Shown one piece after another: positions 32,993 to 44,280 of a stretch of 64,000 nucleotides of DNA (the first letter of the stretch is position 1; every line of letters begins with the position of its first letter). The position numbers and the translations under genes were made by a program. Source of the stretch: a virus; IMG/VR virus record IMGVR_UViG_3300007511_001983, positions 1 to 64,000 of that record. One strand, 5' to 3'. The notes below the pieces were generated by a model. It made no database searches and was not told the origin of the DNA. It saw only the letters and a program-made list of their open reading frames with translations.

Positions 32993-33517
32993 ATGGATTT
33001 TAATGCAAAACGTTTATCATTGTTAGCAGGAATCGGAAACCCTGAAGATCGTCACGATATCGTGCAAGAACAAGCTCAGCAGCTTAATGAGTCAATTGAG
33101 GCTCGAAAAGTAGATGAGTCAGAGAGTGATGTTCGAATTGCAGTTCGTAGAACTATTCAAAAGATGATTGCTGAGGGCTCATTGTCGCCTAAGCAGCAAA
33201 AATCTTTAGATAGATTTGAGGATGCACTTCTTAAGGGAGCCGACGCAGAAGAAGATTCTGAAACAGGTGAGATTAAGATAAAGTTTGCTGCTGATGAAAA
33301 AGAAAAAGCCAATGAGTCTGATGATCCAGAAGAGCTTATTGATGCTGATCAAGAATTAGAAGCAGATGAAGAGGCCATCAAAGAAGTGGATGAATCTGAC
33401 GACGAAGCTGTAATCAGTGAAATGGAAGATGGTTCGCTTACTTTAGAAATGGGTGGCAAGACATACTCACTTAAAGAAATTCTTGCAGAAGTCGAAGACG
33501 ACGTAGAAGAGATTTAA
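32993..33517 (+). CDS. Acidic protein with N-terminal leader
   Basis: 174 residues from ATG 32993, 7 bases after AAGGAG. The leader MDFNAKRLSLLAGI is followed by VQEQAQQLNES, an L-x-E site. The middle is helical, the last 90 residues very acidic. May be a head-internal or scaffold-type protein; no firm family. Confidence 0.6.
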   Translation: MDFNAKRLSLLAGIGNPEDRHDIVQEQAQQLNESIEARKVDESESDVRIAVRRTIQKMIAEGSLSPKQQKSLDRFEDALLKGADAEEDSETGEIKIKFAADEKEKANESDDPEELIDADQELEADEEAIKEVDESDDEAVISEMEDGSLTLEMGGKTYSLKEILAEVEDDVEEI

Positions 33518-33580
33518 TAGTTAGTTTTTTAGTAAACAATCTGTGTGCTTATAGTATTATATGCCTATGGAGATTTACTA

Positions 33581-33772
33581 ATGAAATTACACCCAAGTGC
33601 AGTTAAGCGTCTATTGAAAATGTATGATAATTTTGGCGGCTTTCGAGAAGAAACTAAGCTAAAGCAGGCTCTCGAGGCGCTAGATTTGTCATCATATTTA
33701 CAGCAAGCTCCCCCTAATGACGAGGTTTTAGTTTGCACAGATGAATTACAAGAGGCACTAAGGAACCTATAG
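33581..33772 (+). CDS. Small hypothetical protein
   Basis: 63 residues from ATG 33581, 8 bases after TATGGAG. A TATTAT element lies at 33555. Helical, no recognised motif. Confidence 0.5.
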   Translation: MKLHPSAVKRLLKMYDNFGGFREETKLKQALEALDLSSYLQQAPPNDEVLVCTDELQEALRNL

Positions 33773-33773
33773 C

Positions 33774-34193
33774 ATGTCGTCATATGACGTCGGGCAAGTA
33801 GTCTATGTTGTATCTTATAAAAAGATGCAAGTTTTGCCCGTAGTAATATCAGAAGAAGTAATAAGAAATACGCTTGACGGAAAAAAAGTAACGTATCTTA
33901 TTAAGCGAGATCAAACTAGTAAAGTGTATAATCTTTCTGAGATTGATGGTAATATCTATAATAATATTGCTGAAGTAAAAAATGCATTAATAAAAAATGC
34001 TACTCATGCAATTAACGAAATTTGCAATATTGCTAAAAAATCATCTGAAGCTTTTGTTATTCCGACCGATTTAAAGCCTAGCGCACCAAAAGAAAGTCAA
34101 AATAAATCTCTTAATATTCCTACTGATGACGATATTAAAAGTTTTGTTTTAGATAATGGAACACGTGTAAATGTGAATATGGGAGATATTTAG
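33774..34193 (+). CDS. Hypothetical protein with small-barrel-like N terminus
   Basis: 139 residues. MSSYDVGQVVYVV with later VLPVVISEE and KVTYLIKRD loosely resembles the G-D-L-V family plan, without the D. The rest is not recognised. Precedes the Clp ATPase gene by 18 bases. Confidence 0.5.
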   Translation: MSSYDVGQVVYVVSYKKMQVLPVVISEEVIRNTLDGKKVTYLIKRDQTSKVYNLSEIDGNIYNNIAEVKNALIKNATHAINEICNIAKKSSEAFVIPTDLKPSAPKESQNKSLNIPTDDDIKSFVLDNGTRVNVNMGDI

Positions 34194-34211
34194 TTTCAAA
34201 AGGAGAATCTT

Positions 34212-36830
34212 GTGGAACTTGATAAATTTACCCATATAGCTGCTGATATCATAATGTCAGCAATCAATACAGCAAAATCTAGTAAGCACGCACCAACGCC
34301 AGAATATTTACTGGCTGCGATGTTAGTAGCAAATGATAGCCCAGTCCCTTCTATGATGATAAGTCACAAGGTAGACAAAGATAGGGTTTATAAAGAAACG
34401 CAAGATCACCTTTCATCAATGGGCGTAGTAATAGACAGTGATCAAGATAGTAAAAATAATGTAATAAATGTGCATCCAAGATTTGTCGCATTGCTTGAAA
34501 GGGCTAAAAAGTCAGCACTAGATTCAGGGGATTCTTATATTGATACGATGACTGTGTTTAAGCAGTTCTATACAGAGGGAACGGGAAACAAAGCACTAGA
34601 AATTCTAAATTCAAATGGAATGACAATAGAAAAAGCAGTTGCTGCATATAAAAAAAATAGAGGCAACAAAAAGGTCGATACAAGAAAAGAAAGACAAAGT
34701 TCTCGGGCACTTAAAAAATATTGTTCTGACATGATTAAGTCGGCATCTGAGGGAGAGTTTGCCCCAGTCATTGGTAGAGAGTTTGAGACAAGAAGAGTTG
34801 TCCAAATTCTATGTAGAAAAACCAAAAACAATCCTGTTATTATCGGAGAATCCGGTGTAGGAAAAACAGCAATCGTTGAAGGTCTTGCACAAAGAATTCA
34901 TCGAGGCGAAGTACCAGATTTTTTAAAAGATGCAGAACTATATGAGCTAAAGATCTCGTCACTTATGGGCGGTGCCTCAGTTCGTGGAGCGCTAGAAGAA
35001 CGTGTTACAAAACTAATGGATGCAATTGCAGATTCTGAAAAGAACATTATTTTATTTATTGATGAGATTCACACCATCGGCACGTCAGTTGGAGGCGGAA
35101 GCGATACAACACTATCTAATCTTTTCAAGCCGGCTCTTAGTCGAAATAAAATTCGAATCATTGGAGCAACAACACTTGATGAATATAGAAAGTTCATTGA
35201 GACTGACAAGGCCTTAGAGCGAAGACTTCAATCTATCTTTGTAGAACCACCCTCAGTCAGAGAGTCAGTTGCTATTCTTCGAGGCCTCCGCGATACGTAT
35301 GAGGCATTTCACGGACTCAAAATTAAAGATGCATCACTTGTGACCGCCGCGGAGCTATCTGAGCGCTATATCACATTTAGAAACCTGCCCGACAAAGCAA
35401 TCGATCTTATTGATGAAGCACTTGCCAGAGTAAGATCTGAAAATGAAATGACGCCATCTGAGATGTCAGACTTGGCACAAAAGCTTTTGCTTCTTAAGAT
35501 TGAAATTAACTCACTTAAAAAAGAAGATGATGAAGATTCTAAGAAAGAGCTCGAGGAGCTTCAAAAAGAAAAAGCAAATACGCAAGAGCGGTATGACACC
35601 ATCGAAAGAAAGTTCAATACCGAAAAGGGTGTTGTAGAGAACTATCGAAAGGCCCGAGCAGCCAAGCTTAAGGTTGAGGCAAAGATGGCAGACGGAAGAG
35701 CTGGGGGTGAACACATGAATGACGTTTACAAACTCCAGACTGTTGACCTGCCCGAAGTTGAAAAGAATCTCGAGCAGGCGCAAAATGCATTCCAGCAGCT
35801 TCGACAAAACGGCGAGCTGCTAATCAAAGATGAGATTACTCCGATAGAGATCGCACAAGTCATATCAGATTGGGTAGGAATTCCTGCAGAGAGTCTATCA
35901 AAATCAGATCGAGAAAAACTAAATACGCTGCACGAAGATATCTCAAAACTAGTATATGGTCAAGAGGTAGCAACCAACGCAGTATGCAATGCAATAATCA
36001 GATCTCGTGCCGGGCTATCAGATGAGTCACGCCCAATCGGGTCGTTCTTATTCTTGGGCCCGTCAGGCGTAGGAAAGACGTGGCTAGCTAAGTCGCTGGC
36101 TAAACTAATGTTCGATGATTTTGAGCATGTAATCAGAATTGATATGTCAGAGTTCGGTGACAAACATACAGTATCTCGCCTAGTCGGAGCCCCTCCAGGA
36201 TACATTGGCTTTGAGCAAGGTGGGCAACTCACAGAAGCAGTAAGAAGAAGACCGTATTCTATCGTATTGCTTGATGAGATCGAAAAAGCCCACCCAGAAG
36301 TATTTGATATCTTGCTGCAGGTTCTTGACGACGGCCGGCTCACAGATGGCCAAGGTCGAGTGGTTAATTTTAAGAATACCATTATTATCATGACATCAAA
36401 TATCGGATCACACTTGCTTTTAAAATCCTTGCAAGAAACTGGTGAAGTATCAGACGATGTAAGAAATCAGGTTCTAGAACTATTGAAATCTAAATATCGC
36501 CCGGAGATCTTAAACAGAATTGATGAGATTGTTACGTTTGATCCGCTTGGAAAAGACTTGCTCAAAAAGATCGCAAATACATGTCTTGAAGAAGTTAAAC
36601 ATCGATTATCTAAAAAGAAGATTGACATAGAATGGTCGGATAGTTTGATATCGTATATTATGGAACAAGAGTATGATCCAGTTCAAGGCGCAAGAGGAAT
36701 GAAGTCTTACGTAAAGAAAAATGTAGAAACTCACATCGCATCAGCAATCGTTAAACACCATGATATAACTAAATTCAAGATTGATGTTGTTGAAAATCAA
36801 GTGAAAATTCAACCCGTAGAGGATATTTAA
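34212..36830 (+). CDS. Clp/Hsp100 AAA+ unfoldase or disaggregase (ClpB/ClpC-like)
   Basis: 872 residues, GTG start after AAAGGAGA. Clp N-domain (about 1-150), first AAA+ domain with GESGVGKT at 212-219 and LFIDEIHTI, a middle coiled-coil region (about 430-530), and second AAA+ domain with GPSGVGKT at 616-623, LLDEIEKAHPEVF and VLDDGRLTDGQGR. Length is close to ClpB (about 860). No obvious ClpP-binding IGF/IGL loop seen, so a chaperone role is favoured. With GroEL and FtsH it forms a phage proteostasis set. Confidence 0.88.
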   Translation: MELDKFTHIAADIIMSAINTAKSSKHAPTPEYLLAAMLVANDSPVPSMMISHKVDKDRVYKETQDHLSSMGVVIDSDQDSKNNVINVHPRFVALLERAKKSALDSGDSYIDTMTVFKQFYTEGTGNKALEILNSNGMTIEKAVAAYKKNRGNKKVDTRKERQSSRALKKYCSDMIKSASEGEFAPVIGREFETRRVVQILCRKTKNNPVIIGESGVGKTAIVEGLAQRIHRGEVPDFLKDAELYELKISSLMGGASVRGALEERVTKLMDAIADSEKNIILFIDEIHTIGTSVGGGSDTTLSNLFKPALSRNKIRIIGATTLDEYRKFIETDKALERRLQSIFVEPPSVRESVAILRGLRDTYEAFHGLKIKDASLVTAAELSERYITFRNLPDKAIDLIDEALARVRSENEMTPSEMSDLAQKLLLLKIEINSLKKEDDEDSKKELEELQKEKANTQERYDTIERKFNTEKGVVENYRKARAAKLKVEAKMADGRAGGEHMNDVYKLQTVDLPEVEKNLEQAQNAFQQLRQNGELLIKDEITPIEIAQVISDWVGIPAESLSKSDREKLNTLHEDISKLVYGQEVATNAVCNAIIRSRAGLSDESRPIGSFLFLGPSGVGKTWLAKSLAKLMFDDFEHVIRIDMSEFGDKHTVSRLVGAPPGYIGFEQGGQLTEAVRRRPYSIVLLDEIEKAHPEVFDILLQVLDDGRLTDGQGRVVNFKNTIIIMTSNIGSHLLLKSLQETGEVSDDVRNQVLELLKSKYRPEILNRIDEIVTFDPLGKDLLKKIANTCLEEVKHRLSKKKIDIEWSDSLISYIMEQEYDPVQGARGMKSYVKKNVETHIASAIVKHHDITKFKIDVVENQVKIQPVEDI

Positions 36831-36834
36831 TAAT

Positions 36835-37173
36835 ATGGCAAGCTCAAAAAGTATATTAAGTGAACAAAAGTTTGATCGAGAGAGGTCAGATCTAATTCGC
36901 CCAATTGAGGCGCATTACCTCCTCGCGTATCCAAAAGGTGAGTTGCTTAATAATATTCTCACACGTGTACGAGTCCTCTCTGGCGTTGCGACAGTATACC
37001 AGCGTGATACAATTAAAAAGAAGACCGGAAGAAACTACGTTCCAATTGAAATTGGATTTGTAATGCCACCAGGCTACGGCGGCCGAGAAAAGTTTGAATC
37101 TGATTTAATAGAGTCTATTCGAAAGATAAAAGGAATCGGCTCTCTTTCGAAGATAAGAAAACAAACAAAATAA
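36835..37173 (+). CDS. Hypothetical ferredoxin-like-fold protein
   Basis: 112 residues. The pattern LLNNILTRVRVLSGVATV ... VPIEIGFVMPPGYGG ... LIESIRKIKGIGSL suggests a beta-alpha-beta repeat like small ACT/ferredoxin-like proteins found in large phages. No catalytic motif. Begins 5 bases after the Clp gene. Confidence 0.55.
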   Translation: MASSKSILSEQKFDRERSDLIRPIEAHYLLAYPKGELLNNILTRVRVLSGVATVYQRDTIKKKTGRNYVPIEIGFVMPPGYGGREKFESDLIESIRKIKGIGSLSKIRKQTK

Positions 37174-37202
37174 GTGTAAACTCTAAAGCCGTGTGATAGA
37201 AT
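37174..37202 (+). promoter_or_regulatory. GTGTAAAC-N15-TAGAAT promoter
   Basis: GTGTAAAC at 37174-37181 overlapping the stop of the preceding gene; TAGAAT at 37197-37202; drives the exonuclease gene at 37219. Confidence 0.5.
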
Positions 37203-37218
37203 CTTGTCAGGAGATAAG

Positions 37219-38040
37219 ATGCGAATCACTATTTTAGATGGCTATAATTTACTTCACCGAGCTAGATCTGGGTTTATGAAGGGCGAACATGCAGTAACGT
37301 TCATGTTTTTTAGGTCTTTGCGGCCAATTATTGAAAAGCTTTCTCCTGATAAGGTATACTTTGTTCTCGAGGGAACTCCCAAAAAGAGAATTGAGCTTGA
37401 TGAAAATTATAAGGCTAATCGACGTATTGATGAGTCGGACCCTAAATACGAATCACTAATGTCATTCCTCAAACAAAAGGATGAGTGTATTGATCTTCTT
37501 GCAGAAGCATTTCCTTTTACTTTGGCAAGGCACCCCGATTTTGAAGCAGATGATATTATTGCACATTATGCTCGCAAGCATGCGAAAGATGATGTAACAA
37601 TCGTCTCAGGAGATTCAGACTTTATCCAGCTCCTAACCAATGACAACCCGCAGATCAAAATCTACCACCCAATTAAAAAAGAATATATTGAACCGCCCGA
37701 TTACAACTACCTTCACTGGAAGGCTATCCGAGGCGACGCAACCGATAACATTCCCGGAATTCCGCGTCACGGTGACAAGACTGCCGAAAAAATTGTAAGA
37801 GATGCATTTCTTCTGGGCAAGAAAATGGCAGACCCGGAATGGAAAGAGATCTTTCTCAGAAATTTGAGACTCATTAGAATCGATCCACTCACACAAAAAG
37901 AGGCGTCAGAAATTCTAACCAAAGAGGCAGGATTTAATTTGGACACTGCAAAGGAACAATTTAAAAACTGGGAATTTAGCTTTGCTACAAAAGAATCGAC
38001 GTGGGAAAAATATGTCAAGACTTTTAGCGTCTTGAAATAA
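37219..38040 (+). CDS. 5'-3' exonuclease / FEN-type nuclease
   Basis: 273 residues from ATG 37219, 5 bases after CAGGAG. Flap-nuclease motifs: ITILDGYNLLHRAR, FVLEG near residue 55, FEADDIIAHYA, TIVSGDSDFIQLL and AIRGDATDNIPGIPRHGDKTAEKI (helix-hairpin-helix). The acidic metal ligands are kept. Same family as the T4 RNase H and the Pol I 5' nuclease domain, removing RNA primers and flaps during replication. Confidence 0.9.
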   Translation: MRITILDGYNLLHRARSGFMKGEHAVTFMFFRSLRPIIEKLSPDKVYFVLEGTPKKRIELDENYKANRRIDESDPKYESLMSFLKQKDECIDLLAEAFPFTLARHPDFEADDIIAHYARKHAKDDVTIVSGDSDFIQLLTNDNPQIKIYHPIKKEYIEPPDYNYLHWKAIRGDATDNIPGIPRHGDKTAEKIVRDAFLLGKKMADPEWKEIFLRNLRLIRIDPLTQKEASEILTKEAGFNLDTAKEQFKNWEFSFATKESTWEKYVKTFSVLK

Positions 38041-38101
38041 ACATTTAACAAAGCACAGAGTAAATAATGTCTATACTTAAACTACAAGGAAGATGGAAGT
38101 A

Positions 38102-38356
38102 TTGAAAAAGTTATTTAAAATTGTAACCAAAATAGTAAAAACAGGCAATGATACACAAGAAGTCAAAGTCCATATTTGTAAAATGGGTTGCGGGTATAGC
38201 GCAATGAAAGTTGATGAAAATTGGAAGAATTGTCCAGGATGCTCGTATAAGGAAAAGATTGATGAGCAAATTCTACGCCAGGGAACACTTCGAACTAAGT
38301 CCGGCGCGCCCAAGAGAAAAGGCGGAAATTTCCGCGAAGTAAACAAAGAAGACTAA
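38102..38356 (+). CDS. Small zinc-ribbon-like protein
   Basis: 84 residues from TTG 38102, 9 bases after AAGGAAG (the ATG at 38093 is too close to it). One CKMGCG and one CPGC pair about 20 residues apart could bind zinc. Basic tail. Located between the exonuclease and the DNA glycosylase, perhaps nucleic-acid binding. Confidence 0.5.
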   Translation: MKKLFKIVTKIVKTGNDTQEVKVHICKMGCGYSAMKVDENWKNCPGCSYKEKIDEQILRQGTLRTKSGAPKRKGGNFREVNKED

Positions 38357-38370
38357 GACGGAGTATTACA

Positions 38371-39174
38371 TTGCCCGAAGGACCAGAATGTAGACAGATG
38401 GCATTGCAAATGTCAGAGGATGTAAGCAATAAAAAGATTATTGACATCACAGTCTTAAGTGGAAGATATCTTAAAAATCCCGTCGAAGGAATGGAAAGCT
38501 TTCTTAAAGAGTCACCCATAAAAATCAGAGGCGTCGGAGTTCACGGAAAGTTTATCTTCTTTGTTCTTGACGATCAATGGACAATTTGGAGCACACTAGG
38601 TATGACCGGAGCTTGGTCAAGAGAAAAAGCTAAGCATGCCCGAATCAAGCTAGTTCTCGACGATGGACCGATCTATTATAATGATACACGAAACTTTGGC
38701 ACGATTAAGTTTGTCAAAGGGAAGAAAGAAATTGTTGACAAGCTTGAATCACTCGGCCCGGATATCCTGGCAGAGGAATGTTCCGACGAGTTGTTTGCCG
38801 AGAGAATCCAAAGTAAGCCGAAGAAAACAATTGCGCAAGCACTTATGGACCAGGCAGTAGTGTCAGGAGTTGGCAACTATGTGAAGGCGGAGGCTTTGTA
38901 TCTCGCTAAGGTTTCCCCTCATAGAACCTGCGGAAGTTTAACAGAAGCGGATCTGTATAACCTCAACACTGCTGTGCGCTCTGTCCTTATGTCATCCTTT
39001 GAATCTGGCGGAGCTACCATCCAGTCCTACAAAGATTTTCACGGAGACGTAGGAAATGCAACCCAAAATTTTGCAGTCTATGGACAGAAAAAAGATCCGC
39101 TAGGAAACGATGTCGTTAAGGAAAAAACCAAGGATGGACGAACGACACATTGGGTCCCGGAGGTTCAAGAATAG
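38371..39174 (+). CDS. mutM: Fpg/Nei-family DNA glycosylase with zinc-less finger
   Basis: 267 residues, TTG start followed by Pro2-Glu3 (PEGPE), the catalytic N terminus of the family. Helix-two-turn-helix region AQALMDQAVVSGVGNYVKAEALY is present. The C-terminal finger keeps its outline (FAVYGQ, GRTTHWVPEVQ) but none of the four zinc cysteines, as in NEIL1-type zinc-less variants. Excises oxidised bases from DNA. Confidence 0.88.
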   Translation: MPEGPECRQMALQMSEDVSNKKIIDITVLSGRYLKNPVEGMESFLKESPIKIRGVGVHGKFIFFVLDDQWTIWSTLGMTGAWSREKAKHARIKLVLDDGPIYYNDTRNFGTIKFVKGKKEIVDKLESLGPDILAEECSDELFAERIQSKPKKTIAQALMDQAVVSGVGNYVKAEALYLAKVSPHRTCGSLTEADLYNLNTAVRSVLMSSFESGGATIQSYKDFHGDVGNATQNFAVYGQKKDPLGNDVVKEKTKDGRTTHWVPEVQE

Positions 39175-39211
39175 CGTTTACTTGATTAGCATTTGAATGT
39201 AAGATTTCAAC

Positions 39212-39463
39212 ATGATTAACGTGACTCACATAGGCAGCGGCTCAATAAGCGAATATCAGATTGTAACAATGGAAAGCTCATCTTTTAAAACAGTTGCAGA
39301 CTTTGAAGCACTAGATACAAATATGATGTCGTTCTATAAGGTTTATAGAGATATCCTCTCAGTCACGTATAATGTTCGCCCACACGATCTTATACTTCTG
39401 CCAAAAATGAAATATATTTTAAAAAAATGGAGATCAGCAAATGATGACACTACCGGACAATAG
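39212..39463 (+). CDS. Hypothetical protein
   Basis: 83 residues, no recognised motif; C-terminal basic helix (PKMKYILKKWR). Overlaps the next small gene by 23 bases. Confidence 0.45.
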   Translation: MINVTHIGSGSISEYQIVTMESSSFKTVADFEALDTNMMSFYKVYRDILSVTYNVRPHDLILLPKMKYILKKWRSANDDTTGQ

Positions 39464-39626
39464 TCAAGATCAGCTAAGGAAGCTCGGCATTTTAAACGAG
39501 AATGAAGTAGCAATTAAAGAAGGTGATTTATATGTTGCCAAGAACGTATTGACACAAGCCAGGCGAGCAATTGTAGTCCCACAAACAATGCTTGAGAACA
39601 CACAACGAAGAATACTAAGAGACTAA
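39441..39626 (+). CDS. Small hypothetical protein upstream of groEL
   Basis: 61 residues. Helical with no motif recognised. It is directly upstream of the chaperonin gene, where bacteria have groES, but it does not resemble a GroES or T4 gp31 mobile-loop protein. Confidence 0.45.
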   Translation: MMTLPDNSQDQLRKLGILNENEVAIKEGDLYVAKNVLTQARRAIVVPQTMLENTQRRILRD

Positions 39627-41982
<2,356 letters not shown>

Positions 41983-41993
41983 TATGTATTATT

Positions 41994-42176
41994 ATGAAGA
42001 AAAGCATTCTTTTAGCTTTCTATCCTATAATGATCTGTGTATGGTCACTATGCTTCATTCTTGACATTCTTTATTTGCCATTTTCTGAATTGAGATTAGC
42101 TTGGCCTGTATGTGCTGTATATTATGCAATACGCCTTCGTGATGTTAAAGAATGGAGTGATAAACTAGATGAGTGA
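41994..42176 (+). CDS. Small membrane protein
   Basis: 60 residues. Hydrophobic N-terminal segment (about 4-26) and a second weaker one (about 32-47), then a charged tail. Overlaps the next gene by 8 bases. Unknown role. Confidence 0.5.
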   Translation: MKKSILLAFYPIMICVWSLCFILDILYLPFSELRLAWPVCAVYYAIRLRDVKEWSDKLDE

Positions 42177-42606
42177 TTGGCGATGCTTGAATGGCACTCC
42201 TCGAAATCTAAACAAGAGCTTGGAAGTTTATTTGAGGGAAGGATATAAAATACACGTCGGGTGCGACTCACATCAGTATGCAGACTATACACGACTTGTG
42301 TCAGTTATTTGTCTTCGAAAAGGACCCTACGGCGTTGTGACATATCGAAAAGTTCAAAATGAAAAATCGTCCCCTAGCATTTATATGAAACTTCAAAAAG
42401 AAGTGTTAGAATCTTTGGAAATTGCTGAGTTAGTATCTGAACTCGGTTTTGAAGATGTAACAGTTCACTTAGATATCAATCCAAATGATAAATTTCTTTC
42501 AAATAAATTTTATAAAGAATTTGTAAACATGGTTAAAGGTTGTGGGTATAAATGCATTACAAAACCCGACGCATTTGCAGCAGCTATTGCTGATATGTTT
42601 ACATAG
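42169..42606 (+). CDS. RNase H-like protein of the DUF458/YkuK type
   Basis: 145 residues. HVGCDSHQ, YTRLVSVICL, ESLEIAELVSELG, VTVHLDINPNDKFLSNK and TKPDAFAAAIADM match the YkuK/DUF458 family, which has a ribonuclease-H-like fold with conserved acidic residues. Biochemical role of the family is not firmly known. Confidence 0.75.
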   Translation: MSDWRCLNGTPRNLNKSLEVYLREGYKIHVGCDSHQYADYTRLVSVICLRKGPYGVVTYRKVQNEKSSPSIYMKLQKEVLESLEIAELVSELGFEDVTVHLDINPNDKFLSNKFYKEFVNMVKGCGYKCITKPDAFAAAIADMFT

Positions 42607-42620
42607 TATAAGGAAAGAAA

Positions 42621-43010
42621 ATGAATAAATTACTAGAGTTGAGTCGACAAAGGATCCAAGCATTCGACGGATTAAAAGAAAACATCCAAAATATTGCCAG
42701 CAATATTCAGGAGGCTCAAAAATCTCATCTTGAAAGTGCCGAAAAAGAATCGTTAATAGATCTTGCTAATAAGTGGAATACATTAACTGCGCAGGATGCA
42801 AAAGAAAAAGGGCGTCAAGCAGGATATGCAGAAGCATGCAATGACTTTATGCCACTGATGCAAAATCTTTTTACTGTGCTCGATGAACAGCGAAATCAAT
42901 TACAAGAATTGTTTGAAGAGCTCTTAATTGAAGAAGCACAAGATGAAGTTATTGTCGAGGCTGAACCTGTCCCTTTAGTCTCGAAGCGTCGCTCAAAAAA
43001 GCAAAAGTAA
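42621..43010 (+). CDS. Helical/coiled-coil hypothetical protein
   Basis: 129 residues, AAGGAAAG before the ATG. Long charged helices and a basic tail (KRRSKKQK). No motif. Possibly structural. Confidence 0.5.
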   Translation: MNKLLELSRQRIQAFDGLKENIQNIASNIQEAQKSHLESAEKESLIDLANKWNTLTAQDAKEKGRQAGYAEACNDFMPLMQNLFTVLDEQRNQLQELFEELLIEEAQDEVIVEAEPVPLVSKRRSKKQK

Positions 43011-43039
43011 CTAAGCTTGCATACTTTAAGTTATTTCAA

Positions 43040-43138
43040 ATGAATTCACAAAAAAGATTTCATTTGCAAGCGCCTATACAACGTCTTCAAAATCATTTGC
43101 GCGCCGCAATAAATAGAGAAAAATCAAAAAATATCTAG
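43040..43138 (+). CDS. Possible 32-residue basic peptide
   Basis: ATG-to-TAG frame filling most of the 170-base gap between 43010 and 43181; basic (many Arg, Lys, Gln). No good ribosome site, so it may be chance. A TATATAAAGG-like sequence follows it before the Nudix gene. Confidence 0.2.
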   Translation: MNSQKRFHLQAPIQRLQNHLRAAINREKSKNI

Positions 43139-43180
43139 AAGCGATTATTTATCTATAATCTATATAAAGGATAGAAAATT

Positions 43181-43609
43181 ATGAATGTATCTTCTTCTTA
43201 TAAACCTGCAGCAGGCGTCGTAGTTCTTCGTCACATGGATGGCAACTGGAATGTTTTATGCCTTAAAACACGAGCCGGCGATTTAGACTTAACAAAGGGG
43301 ATCATTGATCCAGGAGAAGACCCATTCGAAACTGCAATCAGAGAAGCCAAAGAAGAGGCAAATATATCTGATCTTGCATTTCCTTTTGGAAAAGATGTGG
43401 TTGAAACTGATGCCTGCGTAATGTATATCGGTGTTACAAATCAAGAGCCTGAGATCTTATCAAATCCTCATACTGGAATAAAAGAGCATGCCGGGTATGT
43501 GTGGATGCCAATTTTAGAAGCAGTAAATTCAAATAAAATAAAGAAATTTCTACAACCTGCAGTTGAACGAGCCTTTGAATTGACTTTAAAAGATAAACAG
43601 CGCTCTTAA
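43181..43609 (+). CDS. Nudix hydrolase
   Basis: 142 residues. Complete Nudix box in GIIDPGEDPFETAIREAKEEANI (residues 40-62) within an ordinary single-domain fold. Hydrolyses nucleoside diphosphate derivatives such as damaged dNTPs, Ap4A or sugar nucleotides; the substrate cannot be read. T4-like phages often carry one. Confidence 0.9.
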   Translation: MNVSSSYKPAAGVVVLRHMDGNWNVLCLKTRAGDLDLTKGIIDPGEDPFETAIREAKEEANISDLAFPFGKDVVETDACVMYIGVTNQEPEILSNPHTGIKEHAGYVWMPILEAVNSNKIKKFLQPAVERAFELTLKDKQRS

Positions 43610-43643
43610 AAGTTATATAATAATAAATTAAGGAGATTTAAAA

Positions 43644-43826
43644 ATGAATCAAGATGAGATTAGTAAACTTGTTGGGCTTCGGAAGTATATTATTGAGTGT
43701 CATAACAATCTAGACGGAAAAGGGAATAATAACTCTTTAGTAAAACAGCATGATGTAGCATACGAATATTCTAGAATGATCAAGATGACAGACAGTATTT
43801 TAAAAGAATATGTAAATTTTGAATAA
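43644..43826 (+). CDS. Small hypothetical protein
   Basis: 60 residues, AAGGAG before the ATG. Helical, no recognised motif. Confidence 0.5.
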   Translation: MNQDEISKLVGLRKYIIECHNNLDGKGNNNSLVKQHDVAYEYSRMIKMTDSILKEYVNFE

Positions 43827-43845
43827 TAAAAACGAGGATAAGTAA

Positions 43846-44280
43846 ATGGCATCTAGATGTAAAAATTCAATGGCAGTCAAAAACAAAAAGATAAAACCTG
43901 TATCTGCAGATGATATTGTCGAAACTAAAAGTGAAATAACTGCAATACCCAGATCTGAAATCAAGAATTCTAAAAAGCTTGTTTCAAAAAAGAAACCTGC
44001 TTCGAAGAAAAAGATTTCCAAAAAAGTATCAACAAATTGGGAAGATTCAAAGCCCGATAATCCTGCGGTTGAAAAAGCAGTAAATAAAATCTTAAAGCCT
44101 AAAGCAAAGAAAAAGGCTAAGGTTAACAATGCTCAAACTCCCGAGGATGCAATTATGCAATCTGAGGCTGTGACTCCTGATTTAGAAAAAGCTGTTGTTC
44201 CTAAAAAGAAGGCAGAAAGAAAGTCACCGGTACGTCGAGCAAAGAAAACAACCAAGAAAACAACCAAGAAAAAGAAGTAA
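43846..44280 (+). CDS. Lysine-rich histone-H1-like protein
   Basis: 144 residues, about one quarter Lys, with KKPASKKK and TKKTTKKKK clusters like the tails of bacterial or chlamydial H1-like proteins. No folded domain visible. Probably binds and condenses DNA, or is packaged with it. Directly followed by the adenylyltransferase gene with no gap. Confidence 0.65.
   Translation: MASRCKNSMAVKNKKIKPVSADDIVETKSEITAIPRSEIKNSKKLVSKKKPASKKKISKKVSTNWEDSKPDNPAVEKAVNKILKPKAKKKAKVNNAQTPEDAIMQSEAVTPDLEKAVVPKKKAERKSPVRRAKKTTKKTTKKKK

Noticed and set aside
39441-39626. GroES gene upstream of groEL
   Set aside because: The 61-residue protein has the expected position but lacks the length and motifs of GroES or gp31.
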